A stretch of 5,420 nt of DNA from an uncultured Caryophanales bacterium. Its GTDB lineage: Bacteria; Bacillota_I; Bacilli_A; RFN20; CAG-826. The position numbers and the translations under genes are program-made. Location of the stretch: contig CAMYXQ010000062.1 in assembly GCA_947303105.1 (NCBI GenBank), forward strand, positions 1 to 5,420, in the 5' to 3' direction. Of the stretch, positions 1 through 5,420 are shown piece after piece. The notes under the pieces are model-generated. The model did not search any database. It was not told where the DNA came from and saw only the letters and a list, made by a program, of their open reading frames with translations. The stretch's first letter is position 1; every line of letters begins with the position of its first letter.

Positions 1-1390
1 GGGCTGGGATGAAATAGATGTAATGCTCACCCGTGGTCAGGTAGATGTGGATGTTGGTCCGGGCCGAGACTTGGCCTAAATAGGCCAATGATTCTTGGGA
101 CGCCAAGGTGGAGAGGTCTTTGAAGCTCAGGCTGACCGAAGTCCAGTCGCCGGAAGCGCGGATCGGGATGCCGTATCCGGCTTCGGCCATGTCGGACTTA
201 TATTCGAACTGGCCGACGACCGGGTTGGTCGCCATGTTGTAACGGTCGCTGGTATTGAGGGACATCGCCTCGTCTTTGTTGACGTTGGTATGCATCCAGG
301 AGAAGTAGATCTCCGCGTTGTCGCCATAACGGCTGAAGTCCTCGATGAGGCCATCGGGGCCGACGTCGCGGGCGTCTTCGGTCCTATAATCTTCCATGTC
401 GACGATTTCGAAGTCCTTGAAGGACACCGTTCCGGCACCATAGGTGCCGTTGACGCCGAACTGGATGTTGATGATGTTATAGAATTCGCGGCGGCCGCTG
501 CCCATCGCCTGCGATAAGGCAAAGGCGTCGTAGGGGATGACGAAGTCCTTCCATTCGTCCTCGACGAAGGAGGACATCGGCATCATGTAGGCCCACCGGT
601 CGGTGTCCTGCTCGTAGATGCGGATGATGACATTGGAGCCTTTGTAGCCGGTGAGGCGGACCGACACCTTGATGGCGCTGCCCTGGACGAAGTAGCGCTT
701 GACGTTGAGTTTGGCAAAGCCATAGCCGCCGATCTTTGCGTGGACGCCGTCGTCGCCGTAGTAATTCAGCACGAGTTCGGTGCCGTTGATCGTTCTCTCG
801 AAGGTATAGGCCTCATTGGTCCAATCTTCGTCGTCAAAGCGGTCGAAGTGGAGCAAACTGATGAAGTATTCTCCGTAATCGGAGAAACGGACGGCTTTGA
901 AGTCGCTGAACAAGGCGGCGCCGTCGCCGTTCACTTCTTCGAAGACGACTTCCAGATACTTGATGTGGAAGTAGTCGAAGACGCGGTTCGCGACGGTGAC
1001 GTCTTTGTCGCGCTGGGTGAATTCGGCGAAGGGGAGAATGACCGACTGGCGGGCATTGGACGAGATCTGTACCTGGTGAACCCAGTATTCGTTGTCGTTG
1101 TCGATGAGACGGATGAAGATCTTCGCATCATGTCCGGCATAGTAGAGATTGAGATAGATCGAATCGGTGCCGTAAATGTATTTCTCCACCGTTCTGGTCA
1201 CGACGATCCAGCCGTTGCTCTTCTTGTATTGGTCGCCGCGCTGAGTGTCCTCCACCTTGAAGGTGATGGCCAAAGCCGGCTCATCGTTGCCGAAGAAGTT
1301 CGATTCGTCGATGGCGATGTCGGCGCGGGAGCCGTCGGGGTGCAAGGCCCAATCATCGGCTTCGCCGAGCTCGAAGTCGACCGCTTGGAC
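1..1390 (-). repeat. Protein-level tandem repeat: three beta-sandwich (CBM-like) modules
   Basis: Within the modular lipoprotein, three consecutive segments lie at roughly 884-1390, 404-862 and 1-358. Each starts with an acidic, aromatic D-F/H-F motif. The first two end with a strand of the form F-(S/K)-D-F-(K/E)-(A/I)-V. Each is about 150-170 residues where complete, the usual size of one carbohydrate-binding jelly roll. The copies are divergent, with no long DNA identity, so they are old duplications or separately acquired modules. The third is cut by the window edge. Boundaries are approximate. Confidence 0.5.
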
Positions 1391-1813
1391 GTCGGGGGCT
1401 TCGAGGAAGAAGGAGAAGGTCGAGCCGCTCAAGAGCTCGTGCGCATCGTTCACGGCGTGGACGCGCCAATAGTATTGGGTGTCCTTGGCTAGGTCGCTGC
1501 GGATGTAGAACGAGGTCGCGGTCAGGTTCGGCTGCGAATAATAGACGATGGTCTCGATGTTGGAGATGAATTCGTCGGAACTGGAAATCTCCAAAGTGTA
1601 GGTGGACGCGCCATCCGCGGCTTCCCAACTAAAAGTTGGGATTTCCGAAAGGACGGCCCCGTCCGTCGGGGTGATGAGATCGAAGGAAGCGATCTCTGAA
1701 GTGTTCGTAGAGGGGGTGTAAGCGTTGCTCTCGGCCGTCTCAAAAGGATCGGTCGGGGCGCAGCTCACGGCCAATAAGGCGGTCAGGAAGGCCACATACT
1801 TCGCGTATTTCAT
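1..1813 (-). CDS. Modular surface lipoprotein: Fn3-like domain plus tandem carbohydrate-binding-like modules (partial, C-terminus off left edge)
   Basis: The frame is open without a stop from the ATG at 1813 to the left edge: 604 codons, with the 3' end missing. The N-terminus is a short lipoprotein signal (K2, K5, a hydrophobic stretch at about 7-16, then AVSC with Cys18), followed by a Ser/Thr/Glu/Asn-rich linker. Residues about 44-138 look like a bacterial Fn3/Ig-like domain: PTDGAVLSEIPTFSW, then YTLEISSSDEF, and TQYYWRVHAVN at the end. Three similar segments follow (about 142-310, 318-470 and 486 to the edge). They open with DFELGEADDW, HFDRFDDEDW and EDFSRYGDNAE; the first two close with FSDFKAVRF and FKDFEIVD. 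This pattern resembles CBM11/CIA30-like jelly-roll modules. The start is fixed by AGGAGG eight bases upstream, and the gene begins two bases after the hydrolase stop. Its likely role is binding glycan at the cell surface. A catalytic domain could lie in the missing part. The coding assignment is firm; module families are inferred from pattern only. Confidence 0.88.
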   Translation of the reverse strand, partial: MKYAKYVAFLTALLAVSCAPTDPFETAESNAYTPSTNTSEIASFDLITPTDGAVLSEIPTFSWEAADGASTYTLEISSSDEFISNIETIVYYSQPNLTATSFYIRSDLAKDTQYYWRVHAVNDAHELLSGSTFSFFLEAPDVQAVDFELGEADDWALHPDGSRADIAIDESNFFGNDEPALAITFKVEDTQRGDQYKKSNGWIVVTRTVEKYIYGTDSIYLNLYYAGHDAKIFIRLIDNDNEYWVHQVQISSNARQSVILPFAEFTQRDKDVTVANRVFDYFHIKYLEVVFEEVNGDGAALFSDFKAVRFSDYGEYFISLLHFDRFDDEDWTNEAYTFERTINGTELVLNYYGDDGVHAKIGGYGFAKLNVKRYFVQGSAIKVSVRLTGYKGSNVIIRIYEQDTDRWAYMMPMSSFVEDEWKDFVIPYDAFALSQAMGSGRREFYNIINIQFGVNGTYGAGTVSFKDFEIVDMEDYRTEDARDVGPDGLIEDFSRYGDNAEIYFSWMHTNVNKDEAMSLNTSDRYNMATNPVVGQFEYKSDMAEAGYGIPIRASGDWTSVSLSFKDLSTLASQESLAYLGQVSARTNIHIYLTTGEHYIYFIPA

Positions 1814-1815
1814 CG

Positions 1816-3318
1816 CTAGAGCCTCCTATTGCTGACGACGATGGCGCTCATCTTGGGCACCGTCACCGTGAATTTCTTGTTGAGCGATCCATCGATGACC
1901 TCATTGGGGGCGATGAATCCGTTTTCGTCGAGGCGGTAGGTGCCTTCGCCGAAGTTGTAGATGTAGAGCTTATCGCCGGAGACTTGCTCAGTGAGCAAGA
2001 AGGTCCGGGTCTGGGCCTCGCGTCCGGCGTTGACCGCGACGAAACCGGCTTGGGTCTTGTCGGGGGACACCGCCGCTAAGCTGCGGAAGGAGTTGATGAG
2101 CTCCGGATCGTTCTGAGCCGGGGAAAGGATGCGGTTGCCTTTGGCAAAGAGGTGGGTGAGCAACGTCGAGGAATGGTACCAGGGACGGAGTTCCTGCTCT
2201 TGCGAGGTCGCCTCAGCCAAGGTCGAAAACATGCCCCACCGCTTCGGATAGGTCGCGTCCGACATGTACATGAAGTGCATCGCGTCGTCGAAATCCCAAT
2301 AGACGATGCCGTTCATCCCGGCGGCCAAGCATTGAACGGTATAGTCCACCATGCGCACCGCGTAGGAATCGGTGGCGATCGTCGTCTGCGAGTCGAGGGT
2401 CGTCTTGCCGTCCAAGAGGCCGGCCTCCCAGACGTCGGCGGGCCGCTCGGTCAATAGACCGGAGTCGAGTTTCTTGATTTCGTCGCGCATGCCGATGATT
2501 TTCTGATACAAAGTGCCGCGGTCGATGGCGATGTTGGATAAGTAAAGATGGCAGCCGTAGTCGCTGACGACGTCGGTCAAGCCTTTGGCGATGCCGGTGA
2601 AGTACTCTTGGGTCCCTTCGAAGCCGGTCGTGTCGCCGCCGATGATGCCGATGTGGCTCAGGCCGATCTTGTCGAAGGCGGCCCGGACGTTCTTGACGCC
2701 CTGTTCCCACTTGGCGAAGGTGTTGTTGTGGTTTTTGCTCGATCCGGCCACGCCGAGCCAGTTCGGCTCATTGGTGCTGACGAACCATTTGATGCAGGTG
2801 TAGCCCTTCTTGTTGACGAGCATATCGAGGACGTCGGCGCTGATCTTGGCCCAACGGGGGTCGCTGCTGACGTCGTCCATCATGCCCCAGACGTCGTTGG
2901 TTTCGGGCAGGGTGCCGATGACGTTCCAGGCCCCGAAAGCCACGTCGATCCCGCGCGTTTCGCAGTAATCGAGGCAATCGAAGGTGTTGGTGAAATTGTA
3001 GGACCAGGTGTCATCGTTCTTGTCGGTGTTGCCGTGGTCATCGAAGTTATAGCAAAACCAGTCGTAGTTGATCATGAGACGGACGCGGGCCGGTTTCAGG
3101 CGATCCATCGCCGTTTCGATGCGATCCCAAGCCCCTTCCATCAATTTGTCGGTATCCTCATAGGCCCCCCACTCGACGCCGAGGCCGCCGAAACTGGGAT
3201 TGACCAGATCGGAGGCGCCGAAAGAGATCTTCTCCAAATCGATCGGGCCACCGCCGGTCTGGCAGCCGGCTAAGAGCAGGGCGGAGGCGAGGGGAAGGAA
3301 ACGTCTTGTCTTACGCAT
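1816..3318 (-). CDS. Lipid-anchored glycoside hydrolase, clan GH-A-like (family not recognised)
   Basis: A complete 500-residue protein. The signal peptide is MRKTRRF plus a hydrophobic core ending in the lipobox LAGC (Cys19), so it should be an anchored extracellular enzyme. The body reads like a (beta/alpha)8 glycosidase of clan GH-A: GLGVEWGAYED near residue 46, a beta-strand Arg in ARVRL (about 77-81), WFVSTNEPNW with N183-E184 as the likely acid/base pair, the His-x-Tyr of CHLYLS (H257, Y259), and VWEAG with E298 as the likely nucleophile, 114 residues after E184. YWDFDD (340-345) would be the last strand. Residues from about 395 are a beta-rich tail (GFVAVN, KFTVTVPKMSAIVV), as in GH30, GH39 and GH51 enzymes. 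It probably hydrolyses a glycan with retention of configuration; bond and sugar are unknown. Its start is three bases after the binding-protein stop with only a weak GGGG upstream, so translation is probably coupled. It is not a clear match to any family I can name. Confidence 0.85.
   Translation of the reverse strand: MRKTRRFLPLASALLLAGCQTGGGPIDLEKISFGASDLVNPSFGGLGVEWGAYEDTDKLMEGAWDRIETAMDRLKPARVRLMINYDWFCYNFDDHGNTDKNDDTWSYNFTNTFDCLDYCETRGIDVAFGAWNVIGTLPETNDVWGMMDDVSSDPRWAKISADVLDMLVNKKGYTCIKWFVSTNEPNWLGVAGSSKNHNNTFAKWEQGVKNVRAAFDKIGLSHIGIIGGDTTGFEGTQEYFTGIAKGLTDVVSDYGCHLYLSNIAIDRGTLYQKIIGMRDEIKKLDSGLLTERPADVWEAGLLDGKTTLDSQTTIATDSYAVRMVDYTVQCLAAGMNGIVYWDFDDAMHFMYMSDATYPKRWGMFSTLAEATSQEQELRPWYHSSTLLTHLFAKGNRILSPAQNDPELINSFRSLAAVSPDKTQAGFVAVNAGREAQTRTFLLTEQVSGDKLYIYNFGEGTYRLDENGFIAPNEVIDGSLNKKFTVTVPKMSAIVVSNRRL
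1822..1827 (-). promoter_or_regulatory. Ribosome binding site of the modular lipoprotein, inside the hydrolase gene
   Basis: AGGAGG lies eight bases before the ATG at 1813. It is made of the two consecutive AGG arginine codons (R498, R499) just before the final Leu and TAG of the hydrolase. A ribosome finishing the hydrolase covers this site, so the two genes are probably translationally coupled. It also decides the start of the downstream gene. Confidence 0.85.
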
Positions 3319-3321
3319 CGT

Positions 3322-4911
3322 TTATTTCCCCAAAGCGGTGTTGATTTCGTCGAGGACCTGGGTCCAGGTGCGGTTTTCGACCTTGGTGACGAATTCTTCG
3401 GTCGTCTTGATGTCATCGTAGATGTACTTGGTGACATTGGCGAGGGCTTGCGTGCGGAGCGTGCCGGAGTTCTCCGCTTTTAGCGGAGTGGTCATCCACA
3501 TGACCTCGGCGTCCTCTTTGAGGACTTTGAGGTTGCCCGCGGCGAGGGCGGTCCGCATCTCGGCGTCCCAGGCATCGAGATAGGCCACCGCCTCCTTGTC
3601 GGTGACGGGGTCATAGGTCAAGGTGTCATAGCCGAGAGAAGCCATGCAACGGAGGTATTTGCCGCCGTTGTTCTTCGGGACGTAGAGGCCGTCATTGTCT
3701 TTCTTCCAGTATTCTTCGACGAGGAAGACTTCATCGCCTTCCATATAGTAGTCGTAGTCCTCGATGCCGTAGATGGCGAAGCGGGTGCCTTCTTCGGAAA
3801 GGAGCCAGTCGATGAGATCGAGGATCTTATTCATCTTCGTCTCCGACATGTGGGCGTCGAGGAAGGTCATCGAGAACCAGTTGTCGGTGCCTTCGAGGAC
3901 ATATTTGCCATCGGGGCCTTTGATCTTCATGATCGCCATCGCGTCATCGATGTTGAAATCTTTGTTCGAGGCGTTGGTTTTCTTGAGTTGGTTCTTGAGG
4001 GTGACGAAGTTGCTGTAGCTGAGGTTCTCATAGAGAACGCCGCAGGTATTGCCATAGTATTTCGTGTTCAATTCGCCGTCGACCGCCGAGTACTGCGGAT
4101 AGCCGTACCAGCCGTTGTTCTTGAAGGTCTTCGACATCTCGAGGCCTTGGAGGTATTCGGGGGTCGTGTAGTTATTGACGTACTTGCCGGTCGTCGCGTC
4201 TTTGGCGAAGCAATGGGGCACCTGCTTGTAGAAGTTGGTGATGCTCGGGAAGCCCCATTCGACGTCGCCTAAGGCGAAGGAACTGGTGCCCGCGAAGCGG
4301 CGGGTGAATTCGGCGAGCAAGGTCTGGAACTGCTCCCAGGTGTATTCGTCGTTTTCCTGATAGACGCCGAACTGTTTGGCCCAGTCGCGGCGGTAGATGT
4401 AAGTGAACGGCGAGAAGGTCGTCGAATAATCGGTCGTGTTCTTGGCGATGGGGATGCCGTAGAGGTGGCCGTTGAGCTTGAGGGAGTCGATATTCGTGGT
4501 GTGGGCGATCATATCGGCTAAATGCGGCCACTTGGAAAGGTCGTCCGGAAGCTGCTTGGTGACGCCTTCCTCGGCCCAATACTTATAGTAAGAGGCGAAA
4601 TTGTAGCTATCGATGTTCGCGTGGAACACATCGGGCACCGACTGGGCGAGGATCTGGCCGTTGACCTGGGTCGACCAATCGGACCAGGAATAGGATTGCG
4701 GCTCGATGGAGATCTTGAACATGTTCTCGATTTCCTCGGTGTAGCTGTCCCCGCCGGTATAATCGTCGAAATAGAGGTTACGAAGGGATAACTTTAGTTT
4801 TCCGTCTTTGGTGTATTCGTCCTCATTGGTCGGGGTTCCGCACCCGAGCAATGTGCCCGCCACACCGAGCGCGCACGTCAGCATTAAGATGGATTTGGTC
4901 AGTTTTCGCAT
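3322..4911 (-). CDS. ABC transporter extracellular solute-binding lipoprotein, LplA family
   Basis: A 529-residue protein, of typical length for the long LplA/YtcQ-type binding proteins of CUT1 sugar ABC transporters. It should sit on the outer face of the membrane and hand a sugar oligomer to the permease encoded just upstream. The signal peptide is MRKLTKS plus a hydrophobic core ending in the lipobox LLGC (Cys24). Family hallmarks are LNGHLYGIPIAKNT (147-160), YIYRRDWAKQFGV (171-183), and DLIDWLLSEEGTRFAIYGIE (365-384), the region where LplA proteins carry an EG...YG-E motif. The mature protein is rich in Tyr, Trp, Asp and Asn, as expected for sugar stacking. I chose the ATG at 4911 because AAAGGAGG lies eight bases upstream and the signal peptide starts there. 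A longer TTG start at 4953 would add a charged 14-residue tail before the signal. The ligand is unknown; the neighbouring hydrolase and CBM-like protein point to a plant or host glycan fragment. Confidence 0.93.
   Translation of the reverse strand: MRKLTKSILMLTCALGVAGTLLGCGTPTNEDEYTKDGKLKLSLRNLYFDDYTGGDSYTEEIENMFKISIEPQSYSWSDWSTQVNGQILAQSVPDVFHANIDSYNFASYYKYWAEEGVTKQLPDDLSKWPHLADMIAHTTNIDSLKLNGHLYGIPIAKNTTDYSTTFSPFTYIYRRDWAKQFGVYQENDEYTWEQFQTLLAEFTRRFAGTSSFALGDVEWGFPSITNFYKQVPHCFAKDATTGKYVNNYTTPEYLQGLEMSKTFKNNGWYGYPQYSAVDGELNTKYYGNTCGVLYENLSYSNFVTLKNQLKKTNASNKDFNIDDAMAIMKIKGPDGKYVLEGTDNWFSMTFLDAHMSETKMNKILDLIDWLLSEEGTRFAIYGIEDYDYYMEGDEVFLVEEYWKKDNDGLYVPKNNGGKYLRCMASLGYDTLTYDPVTDKEAVAYLDAWDAEMRTALAAGNLKVLKEDAEVMWMTTPLKAENSGTLRTQALANVTKYIYDDIKTTEEFVTKVENRTWTQVLDEINTALGK
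3328..3331 (-). promoter_or_regulatory. Weak ribosome binding site of the hydrolase
   Basis: The only purine-rich element before the hydrolase ATG at 3318 is GGGG, nine bases upstream, inside the last codons of the binding-protein gene. It is much poorer than the sites of the two neighbouring genes. Together with the three-base gap this suggests re-initiation after the binding-protein stop and a lower yield of the enzyme. Confidence 0.4.
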
Positions 4912-4919
4912 AAGCGATT

Positions 4920-4927
4920 CCTCCTTT
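4920..4927 (-). promoter_or_regulatory. Strong ribosome binding site of the solute-binding protein
   Basis: AAAGGAGG, eight bases before the ATG at 4911, sits in the 19-base gap after the permease's expected stop at 4931-4933. Its strength fits the need for many more binding-protein molecules than permease molecules. It settles the start in favour of 4911 over an upstream TTG. Confidence 0.9.
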
Positions 4928-4930
4928 GGA

Positions 4931-5420
4931 TTATCCTTTGATCGCTCCGACAACGATGCCTTTCACGAAGTAACGTTATAGGAACGGATAGAAACACATC
5001 ATGGGCAGTATGGTGAAGAAGATGGCTGCCATTTTGAGCGATTCGTCATTGATTTTGGCCGGGTTGAGATTCGGCACGTTGCTCGAGCGGGTGACGATGA
5101 GGTCCTGAAGGACCTGCTGCAAGGTGCGGATGTTCGGGCTCGAGTTGAAGAGCATGCCGTTATACCAGGAGTTCCAGTTGCCGACGGCGAAAAAGAGGCC
5201 GACCGTGGCAAGCATCGGAAGGGATAACGGCAGGAAGATGCGCACGAAGATCTGGACGTCGTTGGCCCCGTCGATGCGGGCGCTTTCCTCGAGTTCCTTC
5301 GGAAGGGAAGCGAAGTAGTTGCGCATCAGGAGCATGGTGAACGTATCGATCGCGCCGGGGATGATCATGACGGCGATCGTGTTGAGGCAGCCCTAAGACT
5401 TCATCACTCAGGAGTTCGGG
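4931..5420 (-). pseudogene. ABC sugar permease, LplC/YtcP type, C-terminal part, interrupted by in-frame stops (partial, 5' end off right edge)
   Basis: One frame from 5419 to the TAA at 4931-4933 reads as the end of a CUT1-type inner-membrane permease. It shows IIPGAIDTFTMLLMRNYF, the EAA loop that docks the ATPase (LEESARIDGANDVQIF to RIFLPL, about 5225-5296), a membrane segment before NWNSWYNGMLF, and a last membrane segment KMAAIFFTILPMMCFYPF. The family's usual ending, RYFVKGIVVGAIKG, is present but follows an in-frame TAA at 4976-4978, where relatives typically have Gln (CAA). Two more stops, TAG at 5393-5395 and TGA at 5408-5410, interrupt the start of the visible part. Restoring the frame places the true stop 19 bases before the binding-protein start, a normal operon layout. 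The longest uninterrupted piece is 130 residues (5368-4976), too short to be a working permease. This is either a decaying gene or sequence error near a contig end. The family call is secure; broken status is uncertain. Confidence 0.8.

Larger units (their letters stand above)
1..5420 (-). other. Putative glycan-uptake operon: permease, binding protein, hydrolase, glycan-binding lipoprotein
   Basis: All four genes share a strand with gaps of 19, 3 and 2 bases, and there is no room for promoters or terminators between them, so they are probably one transcript continuing beyond both edges. The partner permease (LplB type) is expected to the right. No ATPase gene is seen; transporters of this type often share one general ATPase (MsmX-like) encoded elsewhere. 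The three genes after the permease all encode lipobox proteins, which places binding, cutting and capture on the outer face of the same membrane. Confidence 0.75.

Noticed and set aside
740..1492. Long plus-strand open frame of 250 codons opposite the modular lipoprotein
   Set aside because: The minus strand is coding here with a lipobox, Fn3 motif, good ribosome binding site and operon spacing. The plus-strand product is a low-complexity Val/Asp/Glu/Gly-rich shadow produced by C-ending codons on the other strand.
1623..1641. Perfect hairpin, 8-bp stem with a 3-base loop (TCCCAACT/AGTTGGGA); others at 1983-1999, 3472-3488 and 5100-5115
   Set aside because: All lie inside coding sequence, lack a following T-run, and encode ordinary family residues. 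A few 7-8 bp palindromes are expected by chance in 5.4 kb, so I do not call terminators or operators. The shared CTAAAAG core of the 1623 and 3472 hairpins is probably coincidence.
2548..3273. Plus-strand open frame of 241 codons opposite the hydrolase
   Set aside because: It is antisense to a convincing enzyme gene, has a Val/Ala/Asp/Gly-biased composition, and shows no recognisable motif.
3850..4272. Plus-strand open frame of 140 codons opposite the binding-protein gene, and similar shorter ones at 95-517 and 4522-4791
   Set aside because: Same codon-bias shadow effect; no domain or conserved motif, and the opposite strand is clearly coding.
4912..4953. Upstream TTG start for the binding protein, adding 14 residues
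   Set aside because: It would start inside the permease tail and put a charged stretch before the lipoprotein signal. The ATG at 4911 has an ideal ribosome binding site and a standard signal peptide.
4976..5368. A free-standing 130-residue protein starting at the ATG at 5368
   Set aside because: It begins in the middle of a conserved permease region with no ribosome binding site and lacks the family's N-terminal membrane segments, so it is a fragment rather than a separate gene.
4976..5410. Alternative genetic code as the explanation for the stops in the permease
   Set aside because: All three stop types occur in one short gene fragment, while the neighbouring long genes contain none internally, use TGG for Trp, and end with TAA or TAG.

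Overview
The window is one strand-uniform piece of a carbohydrate-utilisation operon, read right to left on the minus strand. In transcription order it holds: the 3' part of an LplC/YtcP-type ABC sugar permease gene with several in-frame stops (4931-5420); an LplA-family solute-binding lipoprotein (3322-4911); a lipid-anchored, TIM-barrel-type glycoside hydrolase (1816-3318); and the first 604 codons of a large lipoprotein made of an Fn3-like domain plus tandem carbohydrate-binding-like beta-sandwich modules, which runs off the left edge (1-1813). The genes are 19, 3 and 2 bases apart. Two Shine-Dalgarno sequences are very strong, and one of them lies inside the end of the gene before it. No promoter, terminator, RNA gene, mobile element or CRISPR array is visible.

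The organism looks like a bacterium of the Bacillota (Firmicutes) or a relative such as a spirochaete. The reasons are the AAAGGAGG and AGGAGG ribosome binding sites, the LplA/LplC-type transporter without its own ATPase nearby, and three lipobox lipoproteins in a row. Base composition is moderately GC-rich, with codons favouring C in third position (GAC, TTC, ATC, GTC). All tryptophans in the intact genes are TGG, and TAA and TAG end genes normally, so there is no sign of a recoded stop. The genus cannot be named from this window.

The working model, which is inference, is a surface glycan-processing unit. The modular lipoprotein binds a polysaccharide at the cell surface, the anchored hydrolase cuts it, the binding protein captures the oligosaccharide, and the CUT1-type permease imports it using an ATPase encoded elsewhere. 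The substrate cannot be read from the sequence. The points most worth checking are the broken permease frame, the hydrolase of no family I recognise, and the cut-off modular lipoprotein.
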